A stretch of 48,791 bases of DNA from a virus: the IMG/VR virus record IMGVR_UViG_3300046817_000222, positions 1 to 48,791 of that record. One strand, written 5' to 3'. This document shows positions 42,213 to 48,696 of the stretch, in pieces. The notes under the pieces are model-generated. The model saw only the letters and a program-made list of their open reading frames with translations. It made no database searches and was not told the DNA's origin. The stretch's first letter is position 1. Every line of letters starts with the position of its first letter. A program made the position numbers and the translations under genes.

Positions 42213-42405
42213 GCCGCCTCCAATGTGGGCAACTATGTGGAGAACTGTGGGAAAACGCAACAGTAGGGCTCAGCGGAGTCGAACCGCGCTGCGGGCACCG
42301 CAGTACTAACCGGCCCCGTAGGTTGTGCCGTATCGGGCTCAATTGCCCCCCGGTGCTCAACGCCGGGCCTGCCGACTTCCCCGGCCTCTGTCGCCCTACC
42401 GTTGG
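42213..42405 (-). other. Non-coding gap with a tRNA-like T-arm
   Basis: No gene with a plausible start is seen. On the minus strand, near 42298-42265, GCGGTTCGACTCCGC contains an exact consensus tRNA T-arm (GGTTCGANTCC) followed by GAGCCCTAC. No matching acceptor 5' strand or anticodon loop with a T at position 33 was found, so it is not called as a tRNA gene. A CTGCG/CGCAG hairpin lies next to it. Confidence 0.35.
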
Positions 42406-42621
42406 TCATGCTCCCCCCTGCCCATCCGACGACCCGAACGAACGGAGCGCGGTCGCCGGTCGCTGCTGAGCGTTCGACTGGCTCAGATACAGCCGGATCG
42501 CTCGGCGAATGATGACGGACAGGGCAACGCCGGACTGCTGCGCTCGAGCCACCAACACTTCCCGGTCAGCCATGGTCAGCCTCACACGGACCGCCGAGTG
42601 CTTCGGAGGTAGGATAGACAT
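42406..42621 (-). CDS. Ribbon-helix-helix (CopG-like) DNA-binding protein
   Basis: 71 residues: SAVRVRLTMADREVLVARAQQSGVALSVIIRRAIRLYLS (9-47) has the beta strand, helix, turn, helix order of small RHH repressors. It lies directly downstream of the large terminase gene with an inverted repeat just before its start, a likely autoregulatory site. Confidence 0.65.
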   Translation of the reverse strand: MSILPPKHSAVRVRLTMADREVLVARAQQSGVALSVIIRRAIRLYLSQSNAQQRPATALRSFGSSDGQGGA

Positions 42622-42623
42622 GG

Positions 42624-42652
42624 CAGGGAACTTAGTTCCTTTGTGTTCCCTG
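42624..42652. promoter_or_regulatory. Inverted repeat upstream of the RHH gene
   Basis: CAGGGAAC (42624-42631) and GTTCCCTG (42645-42652) are perfect inverted repeats 13 bases apart; a second GTTCC lies between them (42635-42639). It fills the gap between the terminase stop and the RHH start. It may be an operator for the RHH protein or a hairpin that limits read-through. Confidence 0.5.
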
Positions 42653-42654
42653 TG

Positions 42655-44145
42655 CTAGTCAGCATAGGGGTCGTAGTCGCTCACGATCCGCCCCTGTGGA
42701 TGCACCGATGCTAGCGCTTCGTGCTTGCTCGCCACCGGATGGGCAAAGCTCAATGCCAGCGCGTCCGCATAGTTCGGGCTCTGTAGCCCCCTCGCCTTCA
42801 TGTCCTTCTTGTTCTCCAACTGGATCTTCCCATCCAACCGCGGCACTGTCTCCGGGCCGATCAAATCCTCCCGTAACTGGCCGTGCCACTGCGCTTTAGC
42901 GCCAAACGACCCGCCCTCCTTCAGCCACTTCTTCGTGAGCCCCCACATCTCGGCCCGTTTATTCAGGTAGCCGGGATCATTCACGCCCTCGCTGAACCAC
43001 ACCAGCTGCCACGCGCGATTCATGGTCCGCCCCGCCGAGACTATTCCGGTCCCGTATCCCCCATCGATGAACACCGCATCGGCCTTCCATTCGTCCTCGA
43101 GGACTGCCACTAAGTTCGCTACCCACACGTCGTTATCGTTCTTCGGCAGCATCTTCAACACCTGAAAGAACAACCCCTGCCGCAGCCCGATCACCAACGC
43201 GTCGTCCCCTTCCCATGCCGGGTCTACCGTTAGAATCTTCGGCGCGAAGTCGTACTGCGTTATCAGCAAGTGCCGGCCGAACGCGCCGTCGACATCGTCT
43301 TCACTTATGAACTGCTTTAGGCTCTGGCTCGGAAACATCCCCCGCACCCTAACCTTAACAAAATCACTATCTTCGCCGTAGTCCTCAACCCAGCTCTTGA
43401 ATAGCTCGAGGTTCGTCCCCTCGACCTGCCTGCTGTCGATGTTGTCGACATGCCACCTGTGCCGGAACTTCCTGAAGCACTCGCGAAAGCGTCCAGTCGC
43501 CCGAGTGCCGTTGGCAAAGACGAGCCACAGAATCTCAGTCCGCTCGTCAGTCAGCGCCCCCTCAGTGACGTCCCAGACCTGGTCCGCGATCTTCGAGGCC
43601 TCGTCGTAGAGCACCAGAATCCGGCGCCCGACGTTGTGTAACCCCTGAAATGCCTCGGTATTATGCTCGCTCCAGGGGATAGCGTCTGCGCGCCAGTTCT
43701 TCTCGTGATCGGCCTGGACACTGTAGAGACTGGTCGCCGTATACGTGAACCAGTGGCGGGTGATGCTAAGGTGATGCCACTTCGAGAGTTCCGGCCAGAT
43801 CTTGTTTTGGATCTGCTTGTCGGTATTCGCGGTAATGACCACGCGGGTATCGACCAGGGTATCCAATGCCCATTTCGTGAGCATACCGAGGAGCGCCGTT
43901 TTCCCGATCCCGTGGCCGGAACAGGTCGCGTCACGGATGACGGACCCGAGGTTCCCGCCGGCCCTGAGCTGCTCACCGATCCATCGGAGCTTAGCGGCTT
44001 GCCATTTCCGCGGGCCTCGAGCATTAGCAAGCTCTGTCCCCTTCACGCCCCACGGAAACGCATACAGGACATAGCCTAACGGGTCGTGGCGATACTCAGC
44101 CATGCGCTCAGTTAGGAGTGTGTCCTGCTCAAGCGTGACCGTCAC
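42655..44145 (-). CDS. terL: Terminase large subunit
   Basis: ATPase and nuclease that drives DNA into the capsid and cuts it. 496 residues. Walker A CSGHGIGKT (75-83), Walker B RILVLYDEAS (175-184), then the nuclease domain with LTVDPAWEG (Asp308), AVFIDGGYGTG (Asp361) and SPNYADALALSF (Asp461), giving a full set of catalytic Asp. GTG start in overlap with the small subunit. The type suggests headful or cos cutting cannot be decided without a terminase tree. Confidence 0.95.
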   Translation of the reverse strand: MTVTLEQDTLLTERMAEYRHDPLGYVLYAFPWGVKGTELANARGPRKWQAAKLRWIGEQLRAGGNLGSVIRDATCSGHGIGKTALLGMLTKWALDTLVDTRVVITANTDKQIQNKIWPELSKWHHLSITRHWFTYTATSLYSVQADHEKNWRADAIPWSEHNTEAFQGLHNVGRRILVLYDEASKIADQVWDVTEGALTDERTEILWLVFANGTRATGRFRECFRKFRHRWHVDNIDSRQVEGTNLELFKSWVEDYGEDSDFVKVRVRGMFPSQSLKQFISEDDVDGAFGRHLLITQYDFAPKILTVDPAWEGDDALVIGLRQGLFFQVLKMLPKNDNDVWVANLVAVLEDEWKADAVFIDGGYGTGIVSAGRTMNRAWQLVWFSEGVNDPGYLNKRAEMWGLTKKWLKEGGSFGAKAQWHGQLREDLIGPETVPRLDGKIQLENKKDMKARGLQSPNYADALALSFAHPVASKHEALASVHPQGRIVSDYDPYAD

Positions 44146-44438
44146 TCGCCTGACGCTAGTAGTCTGGGCTCGTCGACGGGTTCAATCTGCGCCTCAAGCC
44201 TGCGTTGCTCAGCGAGGCGAAGCATATCGGCAATAGGATTGATGCCGGAAACGTTGATCTCTGCCGGCAGGAGCTTGCCCCAGAGTCCGTAGAAGCTGGC
44301 CGGATCTTCCAGCGACCATTCGAGGAGTGCGGGAACACCGCCGCGAAGCTCGAAAGCTTCCTGGAGCGCGACCTTAACGCTTGTGGTCGTCTTATTGGGG
44401 GTTCCGGCGACCCTACCGCCCGTTTTGCGACCCTTCAT
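44142..44438 (-). CDS. terS: Terminase small subunit
   Basis: 98 residues. MKGRKTGGRVAGTPNKTTTSVKVALQEAFELRGGVPALLEWSLEDPASFYGLWGKLLPAEI matches the typical start and helical core of small terminases that recognise the packaging site. It overlaps the large subunit gene by four bases. A GAGG motif is very close to ATG 44438. Confidence 0.85.
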   Translation of the reverse strand: MKGRKTGGRVAGTPNKTTTSVKVALQEAFELRGGVPALLEWSLEDPASFYGLWGKLLPAEINVSGINPIADMLRLAEQRRLEAQIEPVDEPRLLASGE

Positions 44439-44452
44439 ACCTCTACAATTTC

Positions 44453-44578
44453 CTACTGTAGAAGTTGGCCGAGGTCAGCGATTTTGCGGACGATAGGGGC
44501 GAGGAGGAGTCCTAAGGCAAGGAGTCCCAATAGGATAGCAGCGTAGTTGGTGGCTGTGGCGTGTCGATGATCTCGCAT
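44453..44578 (-). CDS. Tiny membrane protein (41 aa)
   Basis: Read directly from the minus strand: a charged start (MRDHRHATATNY), one membrane helix (AAILLGLLALGLLLAPIV) and a charged tail ending LGQLLQ. It would be the first gene of the leftward operon, just downstream of the divergent control region. Function unknown; may be non-coding, as support is only the hydrophobic pattern and good context. Confidence 0.45.
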   Translation of the reverse strand: MRDHRHATATNYAAILLGLLALGLLLAPIVRKIADLGQLLQ

Positions 44579-44610
44579 GGTGTCAAAGGTTGGTCGGATT
44601 CTTTGAGAAA

Positions 44611-44655
44611 GTCAAGAACTTTCCTCTTGACACAGTAGCGGGCTACATGTACTCT
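44611..44655. promoter_or_regulatory. Divergent control region and rightward promoter
   Basis: Rightward promoter: TTGACA (44627-44632), a 17-base spacer with TAGCGGGCTA (44636-44645), then TACTCT (44650-44655). An inverted repeat GTCAAGA (44611-44617) and TCTTGAC (44625-44631) brings a second TTGACT in the leftward direction (-10 candidate weak, CAACCT). It probably controls the late operon and the right arm in a coordinated way. Confidence 0.65.
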
Positions 44656-44685
44656 TGTGTTGTCTCTAACTGAGAGTCCGCCAGA

Positions 44686-44970
44686 ATGCGACGCAATTAC
44701 GAGGAAGACGACGCGACGTTCTCGAGCGAGAACTACACGGTGCGTGGCTGGAGTGGGATCGCGTTCTACGTGCAGGGTTGGGAGACTGAGCCCGACGAGG
44801 ATACGGAATGGTCAGGTTACGAGGCGCGGACTGGCCGCGTGCTCGTCGTGATGGTCGGTGATGATCGGCAACACGCGGTGGACGCGGACGACCTGACGCC
44901 GCTTGCCGAAGACGAGTTTTGCCACTCCTGTGGGCAGGTCGGTTGTGGCCACAATGTTCCGTCGCGCTAG
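44686..44970 (+). CDS. Hypothetical acidic protein with zinc site (94 aa)
   Basis: First gene of the right arm. Beta-rich centre (NYTVRGWSGIAFYVQGWETEP...GRVLVVMVGDDRQHAVDADDL) and a C-terminal CHSCGQVGCGHN zinc site (residues 80-91). The ATG follows the leader motif GAGAGTCCGCCA, not a standard ribosome site. Function unknown. Confidence 0.65.
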   Translation: MRRNYEEDDATFSSENYTVRGWSGIAFYVQGWETEPDEDTEWSGYEARTGRVLVVMVGDDRQHAVDADDLTPLAEDEFCHSCGQVGCGHNVPSR

Positions 44971-45008
44971 TTCCCTTCCAATCCCTGAGAGAGAGGAGAT
45001 ATCCGCCA

Positions 45009-45197
45009 ATGACGACGACAATCGCGCAGGACTTGGCTCAAGCGATGAAAGACTGGGACAGCGCATCTCAGGAGCAGCGCGACGCGATGAACGATGCGGC
45101 AGCGAAGGCAGCACTCGCGGCGACGACGGTGGACATCGCATGGATTAGCGAATACGGGTTGGATCAGAAGCTTTCCAACTCGATTCGATGCTTCTAG
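45009..45197 (+). CDS. Small helical protein (62 aa)
   Basis: MTTTIAQDLAQAMKDWDSASQEQRDAMNDAAAKAALAATTVDIAWISEYGLDQKLSNS. Preceded by CCTGAGAGAGAGGAGATATCCGCCA, a longer form of the leader shared by other genes here. All-helical, function unknown. Confidence 0.6.
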   Translation: MTTTIAQDLAQAMKDWDSASQEQRDAMNDAAAKAALAATTVDIAWISEYGLDQKLSNSIRCF

Positions 45198-45276
45198 CAC
45201 GTCTCGCGCGGTAGCTGGCAGGTCCAGGGTCAAATCTGGCGCGCGATTGTAGGCCCACTATTCACAAGGGGTTGCG

Positions 45277-45453
45277 ATGCGAGTCCGCGTGCGCGAGTCT
45301 GGCAAGACGCGTTGGCTGTATCTCGATGGCAAGGGAGGCGAAACGCGACTCCTAGTGCGGGCCGCGCATTATGCACCGACGCTCGCGAGTGAGATTGCGG
45401 CCAACATCGTCGCAGACAATGCCGGAACGTGGGAAGCCGAATCGGTTGAGTAA
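45277..45453 (+). CDS. Small basic protein (58 aa)
   Basis: Read directly from the sequence with an AAGGGG site: MRVRVRESGKTRWLYLDGKG then ETRLLVRAAHYAPTLASEIAANIVADNAGTWEAESVE. A beta hairpin followed by a helix; no family recognised. The gap 45198-45276 holds a diverged TAGGCCCACTATT, similar to the promoter element. Confidence 0.5.
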   Translation: MRVRVRESGKTRWLYLDGKGGETRLLVRAAHYAPTLASEIAANIVADNAGTWEAESVE

Positions 45454-45506
45454 AAACGCAGGTCCCTGTAGTTCCCTTCAGTCTCTTACCCTGAGAGTAT
45501 CCGCCA

Positions 45507-45854
45507 ATGTCAAGCAAATACAACGGTTGGACCAATTACGAAACGTGGAACGCCAAGCTCTGGATGGACAACGACGAGGGTTCACAGGGCTACTGGGCCG
45601 AGCGCGCGCAGCAACTCTACAACGATGCTGAGGCGGATCATCCGTTCACGCGGGACGAGCGCGCGACACTGGACCTGTCCGACGAGTTGAAGCATGAGCA
45701 TGAGGCGAACATGCCCGAACTTGAGCCTTCCTTCTACTCCGACATACTCAACGCGGCGCTGTCTGAGGTGAGCTGGTATGAAATCGCCGAGTCGCTGATC
45801 GGGGACGTCGACAAAGAGGCCGAGGTTATGGCCGATGCTGAGGATGGCGAGTAG
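45507..45854 (+). CDS. YNGWTNYETW-type conserved protein (DUF7249-like)
   Basis: Opens MSSKYNGWTNYETWNAKLWMDNDEGSQGYW, the start of a protein family found on phages, plasmids and integrative elements with no known function. The acidic character (LSDELKHEHEANMPELEPSFYSDILNAAL) is typical. Leader GAGAGTATCCGCCA. Confidence 0.75.
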   Translation: MSSKYNGWTNYETWNAKLWMDNDEGSQGYWAERAQQLYNDAEADHPFTRDERATLDLSDELKHEHEANMPELEPSFYSDILNAALSEVSWYEIAESLIGDVDKEAEVMADAEDGE

Positions 45855-45857
45855 TTC

Positions 45858-45886
45858 TTGCCCTTCACTAGCGGGCTATATACTTT
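45858..45886 (+). promoter_or_regulatory. Promoter with TAGCGGGCTA, leaderless downstream gene
   Basis: TTGCCC (45858-45863), 17-base spacer with TAGCGGGCTA (45869-45878), then TACTTT (45881-45886). ATG 45894 follows after seven bases, so the transcript should begin at the start codon. Confidence 0.6.
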
Positions 45887-45893
45887 GGTCTCC

Positions 45894-46142
45894 ATGACTG
45901 AACTCTGGCGAAAACGCTGGCTCAAGCGAGACGCGACAGCTCGGCACCGAATCACCTGGACTGAGCTTGTCGCGTGGGCTGAATCGGCCGGCGTCCATCG
46001 CACCCATGCCCAAAAAGTCTTTCGGGGCGAACGGGCGTCGGCAAAGCTCGAGGCCGCCTTCAAAGAGCATTTTGGTTTCCCGATGCGCGGCGCGGCATAC
46101 GAATACCAGGACGGGAGTCGATACGGGAAGGCTGCCCCATGA
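45894..46142 (+). CDS. Helix-turn-helix-like protein (82 aa)
   Basis: TWTELVAWAESAGVHRTHAQKVFRGERASAKLEAAFKEHFG (21-62) has the spacing of a small HTH domain, including the R-G-E turn before the third helix, and is strongly basic. The mRNA is predicted to be leaderless. It could be an early regulator. Confidence is moderate, as no exact family is recognised. Confidence 0.5.
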   Translation: MTELWRKRWLKRDATARHRITWTELVAWAESAGVHRTHAQKVFRGERASAKLEAAFKEHFGFPMRGAAYEYQDGSRYGKAAP

Positions 46143-46261
46143 TCCGTCTCCGAATAGCGTTGTCGGCAGCTGCACTTATCATGTGGACCCTTGTCCTCCT
46201 GCGCGGATTGCGGCACCGTGACGCGCGAACTGTTGCGTTAGATGCTGCAAACAATCCTTGA
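46139..46261 (+). CDS. Tiny membrane protein (40 aa)
   Basis: Overlaps the previous stop (ATGA). MIRLRIALSAAALIMWTLVLLRGLRHRD is a basic-flanked membrane helix, then a short polar tail. Its stop overlaps the -35 element of the next promoter. Could be an inner-membrane effector; function unknown. Confidence 0.5.
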   Translation: MIRLRIALSAAALIMWTLVLLRGLRHRDARTVALDAANNP

Positions 46262-46286
46262 CTTTCAGTAGCGGGCTATTAAGTTA
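46258..46286 (+). promoter_or_regulatory. Promoter with TAGCGGGCTA
   Basis: TTGACT (46258-46263) overlaps the stop of the previous gene; a 17-base spacer carries TAGCGGGCTA (46269-46278); AAGTTA (46281-46286) is the -10 candidate. It drives the gene at 46318 with a leader of about 25 bases that ends TTCCGCCA. Confidence 0.6.
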
Positions 46287-46317
46287 GCCTCTGTCCCTTC
46301 ACCGAGTCATTCCGCCA

Positions 46318-46668
46318 ATGCCTAGCCAGAAGTTGCTCGACGCACTCAACTACCAATACCGGGTCAACGCGCTGGTTATCGCGCACCCGTCGCACGATCC
46401 GCACGGCCCCGCGCTCATGCCCGACGAGCTGAAGGCGATGCAGGGGGCGTACGACGACGGGATGCCCGCCGAGACCTTCGCCGCCCTGATGCTTCAAATG
46501 CGCGAACTCGCGCCGCAAGGCGTCCCGGTCGGGCCTGGAACCTTCCCCGGATTGACCATTCGCGAGATCGAAGGTCACCGCACGTTGCCCGAAAGCGACG
46601 GTGAGACAAGCGAGCGACGCGCGATGCGTGAGGCCGGTCGCCTTCACCTTCTCCAAGACGACCGCTGA
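46318..46668 (+). CDS. Hypothetical protein (116 aa)
   Basis: MPSQKLLDALNYQYRVNALVIAHPSHDPHGPALMPDELKAMQGAYDD, then helices and a charged end (ERRAMREAGRLHLLQDDR). No family recognised. It heads the operon with the recombination genes. Confidence 0.6.
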   Translation: MPSQKLLDALNYQYRVNALVIAHPSHDPHGPALMPDELKAMQGAYDDGMPAETFAALMLQMRELAPQGVPVGPGTFPGLTIREIEGHRTLPESDGETSERRAMREAGRLHLLQDDR

Positions 46669-46886
46669 TGCCGCGCGAATACGAGCGGACCATCGACGGA
46701 CGCGCGCTCACGCTCACCATCGACACCTCGGACTATCCCGAGTTCATCATCGAAGGCGCAACCGATGAGAACGGCGACGAGATCGAACTGACGAAGGCGC
46801 AAGAGTTTGATCTGTACATGCAACTCGGCGCGGACATCGCCAGCGACATGTGTTCGGACGCGACGGACTACATGGAGGACCGCTAG
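46668..46886 (+). CDS. Small acidic protein (72 aa)
   Basis: Beta strands (EYERTIDGRALTLTIDTSDYPEFIIEGATDENGDEIELTK) then a helix. Very acidic, in the range of small inhibitor proteins, but no family recognised. Starts directly after the previous gene (TGATG). Confidence 0.55.
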   Translation: MPREYERTIDGRALTLTIDTSDYPEFIIEGATDENGDEIELTKAQEFDLYMQLGADIASDMCSDATDYMEDR

Positions 46887-46888
46887 CC

Positions 46889-47101
46889 ATGCACCCCAAT
46901 AGACTCCCCTACGGCGTTCAAGAGGCCGAGGCAAAACGAGCAATGGCGAACACTTGCGCCGTCCGCGACTTTGGTCCCGATACCATGCTCTGGGTCGTCG
47001 CTGGCACCGTCAAACGCTTACGCGACAAGGGCTATACCGTGACCGGCGAGTTTACCGACGATGGCGGCTATCGCATGTCGGTAACTGGAGCCCCGAAATG
47101 A
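46889..47101 (+). CDS. Small hypothetical protein (70 aa)
   Basis: Helix (VQEAEAKRAMANTCAVRD) and beta hairpin (MLWVVAGTVKRLRDKGYTVTGEFTDDGGYRMSV). Ends VTGAPK, the GAPK tag seen at the end of the methyltransferase gene. It overlaps the Rad52-like gene by four bases. Confidence 0.6.
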   Translation: MHPNRLPYGVQEAEAKRAMANTCAVRDFGPDTMLWVVAGTVKRLRDKGYTVTGEFTDDGGYRMSVTGAPK

Positions 47102-47871
47102 GCGGCGAGAATCGTTGGCGAGACATTGCCGCACCGCTCCCGGCCAGCGCGATTCAGTGGCGGCAGGACGGTAAGGCCACGGCGCGCGGCGGGAAGTTCT
47201 TTGCTCGCTTTGTGGCCTACATCGACGCGCAATTCGTGCGCGAACGTCTCGATTCAGTCGTCCCCGGCGAGTGGTCGTTGGCTCTTGACGTTCTCCCGAC
47301 GATCGACGCGAGCCCGCCTGAGGAGGAGCCGTTCGCATTCAAAGCGCGCCTAACCGTCTGCGGCGTGACGCGCGAAGATGTCGGGATGGGCCGCGACTAC
47401 AAAACAGCCAGTTCGGACGCCTTCAAGCGCGCCGCAGTTCGTTTCGGCATCGCGCACGAGCTGTACGCCTACGACCAGAACTGGGTCGAAGTGGACGGCG
47501 ATGGCAAATACGCTAAGGCAATCGAGGACCCGGCGTCGGCCTATGCCAAGCGGCAGTCCCGTACTTCTCAGAGCCAGCCAGAGGCCAAAGCGGCCCCCTC
47601 TGGTAGTTCTGGCAAGTCTGCCGGATTCGTCAAGGTCATGCCCTTTGGCAAGTTCAAGGGGACCTCGATGGGCGAACTCGCTTCGGCGGAACTCGAGCGC
47701 ACCAAGAAATGGTGTACCGAAACCGACGCGGCGAAGTTCAAGGATCTCATCGCAACCTGTAACTCGATCCTCACCGACCGCTCGCTGGACATTCCCGTCA
47801 CGGATGACGAACGGGACGCCATAGCGACCGCGCGACTCGCGAAAGATCCCGACGACGGCTTCGCGTTCTGA
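47098..47871 (+). CDS. Rad52-family single-strand annealing protein
   Basis: Anneals complementary single strands in phage recombination. 257 residues. The Rad52/22 domain shows AIQWR (18-22), AYIDAQFVRERLDSVVPGEW (40-59) and KTASSDAFKRAAVRFGIAHELY (102-123). A flexible Ser/Gln linker leads to a C-terminal segment FGKFKGTSMGEL (183-194), as in DUF3820 and exonuclease X tails, which suggests DNA or SSB contact. It lies before an HNH nuclease gene and acts with the resolvase at 10309. ATG 47098 overlaps the previous gene. Confidence 0.85.
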   Translation: MSGENRWRDIAAPLPASAIQWRQDGKATARGGKFFARFVAYIDAQFVRERLDSVVPGEWSLALDVLPTIDASPPEEEPFAFKARLTVCGVTREDVGMGRDYKTASSDAFKRAAVRFGIAHELYAYDQNWVEVDGDGKYAKAIEDPASAYAKRQSRTSQSQPEAKAAPSGSSGKSAGFVKVMPFGKFKGTSMGELASAELERTKKWCTETDAAKFKDLIATCNSILTDRSLDIPVTDDERDAIATARLAKDPDDGFAF

Positions 47872-48257
47872 TGCTTCCGACCTCATGCCCGAAACCCGCC
47901 AAGCGGGAGAAGCAAGCCCGCAAGCCCGTCAAGCGCCGGAATCAGAAGCGGTACTCGGCGAACTGGGCGCGCGCGTACGGCTCGCCAGAAAGGGTTGAGT
48001 GGGTCAACGCACAACCTTGCGTCGGCTGTTTCGGTGGCGAGCCACGCGAGAACCACCACATCAAAACGGGTGGCAAGGGACGGAAGGCCGACGCGCGATT
48101 TATCGTCACACTCTGTGCGGCGTGCCATGACGACCTGCACCAGCATGGTCGGCAACGGTTTGAGGAACGGTACGCGATTGATCTTGAAGTCGAAGCGGCA
48201 GCTACCGAAGCGAGATGGCTGGCATTTCAGTGTTACGACGCGGGAGGGGAGCGGTGA
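47871..48257 (+). CDS. HNH-type nuclease, Ref/DUF968-like
   Basis: 128 residues. CVGC (50-53), NHHIKTGGKGRKADARFIVTLCAACHDDLHQHG (61-93) gives a zinc site and His62-His63 with a basic turn, the signature of phage recombination nucleases of the Ref and DUF968 type. The basic N-terminus probably binds DNA. Together with the Rad52-like protein it forms a recombination pair. Starts in a TGATG overlap. Confidence 0.8.
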   Translation: MLPTSCPKPAKREKQARKPVKRRNQKRYSANWARAYGSPERVEWVNAQPCVGCFGGEPRENHHIKTGGKGRKADARFIVTLCAACHDDLHQHGRQRFEERYAIDLEVEAAATEARWLAFQCYDAGGER

Positions 48258-48457
48258 GCGCACACGAAGATTTGGCCGGCGCGTTTGGCGACGAACTCGC
48301 GCGCTTAGTCGATGAGGGAAAGCTGACGCACGCCGAAGTCATGGCTTGGTTCGCGGGTGACAAGGCCGCTGATGACAAGCTGATGCGCGTCCTGACCGAC
48401 GAGTGGAAGCAAACGCAAAAGCCCGTATCCCCTGAGAGAGAGCCGAGCAATGGGTGA
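48254..48457 (+). CDS. Small hypothetical protein (67 aa)
   Basis: GTG 48254 overlaps the previous stop. SAHEDLAGAFGDELARLVDEGKLTHAEVMAWFAGDKAADDKLMRVLTDEW is all helical. Ends SPEREPSNG. No family recognised. Confidence 0.6.
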   Translation: MSAHEDLAGAFGDELARLVDEGKLTHAEVMAWFAGDKAADDKLMRVLTDEWKQTQKPVSPEREPSNG

Positions 48458-48671
48458 CCCAAAAAGCGCTTTTCAGGTCGGCGATTCTGCTGAGTTCCGC
48501 GCCGAATCGCGATTCAACAATAAGACCCGTGACGGGCAAATCGTCACCATCGAGTCGCGTCGCGCGGCGTCGGTATTCGACTTCAACGTCTGCTTTCCTG
48601 ATGGAACGCGCATGCCAGCGAAAGCGCACGAGCTGTTTCCGCTCGCCGCCGATCCCGCCCATGTCCGCTAG
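48450..48671 (+). CDS. Small SH3-like protein (73 aa)
   Basis: AFQVGDSAEFRAESRFNNKTRDGQIVTIESRRAASVFDFNVCFPDGTRMPAKAHELFPL has strands and turns like a KOW or SH3-type barrel, a fold seen in small nucleic-acid-associated proteins. The last codons run into the 127-bp repeat. Confidence 0.55.
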   Translation: MGDPKSAFQVGDSAEFRAESRFNNKTRDGQIVTIESRRAASVFDFNVCFPDGTRMPAKAHELFPLAADPAHVR

Positions 48672-48696
48672 CGATCCCTCGGAGACACGAAAATGA
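48661..48696 (+). other. Micro-ORF made only of a tag (11 aa)
   Basis: ATG TCC GCT then the nine codons ending SETRK, between an overlap with the previous TAG and an overlap with the next ATG (48693). It ends with the same nine codons as the 71-residue gene at 856-1071, but lacks its 60-residue body. It keeps the overlapping-gene pattern and so may only maintain translational coupling. Confidence 0.5.

Noticed and set aside
42265-42345. Functional tRNA gene
   Set aside because: The T-arm is good, but the fifth stem pair is broken, no acceptor 5' strand matches GAGCCCT and no anticodon loop with T33 fits.
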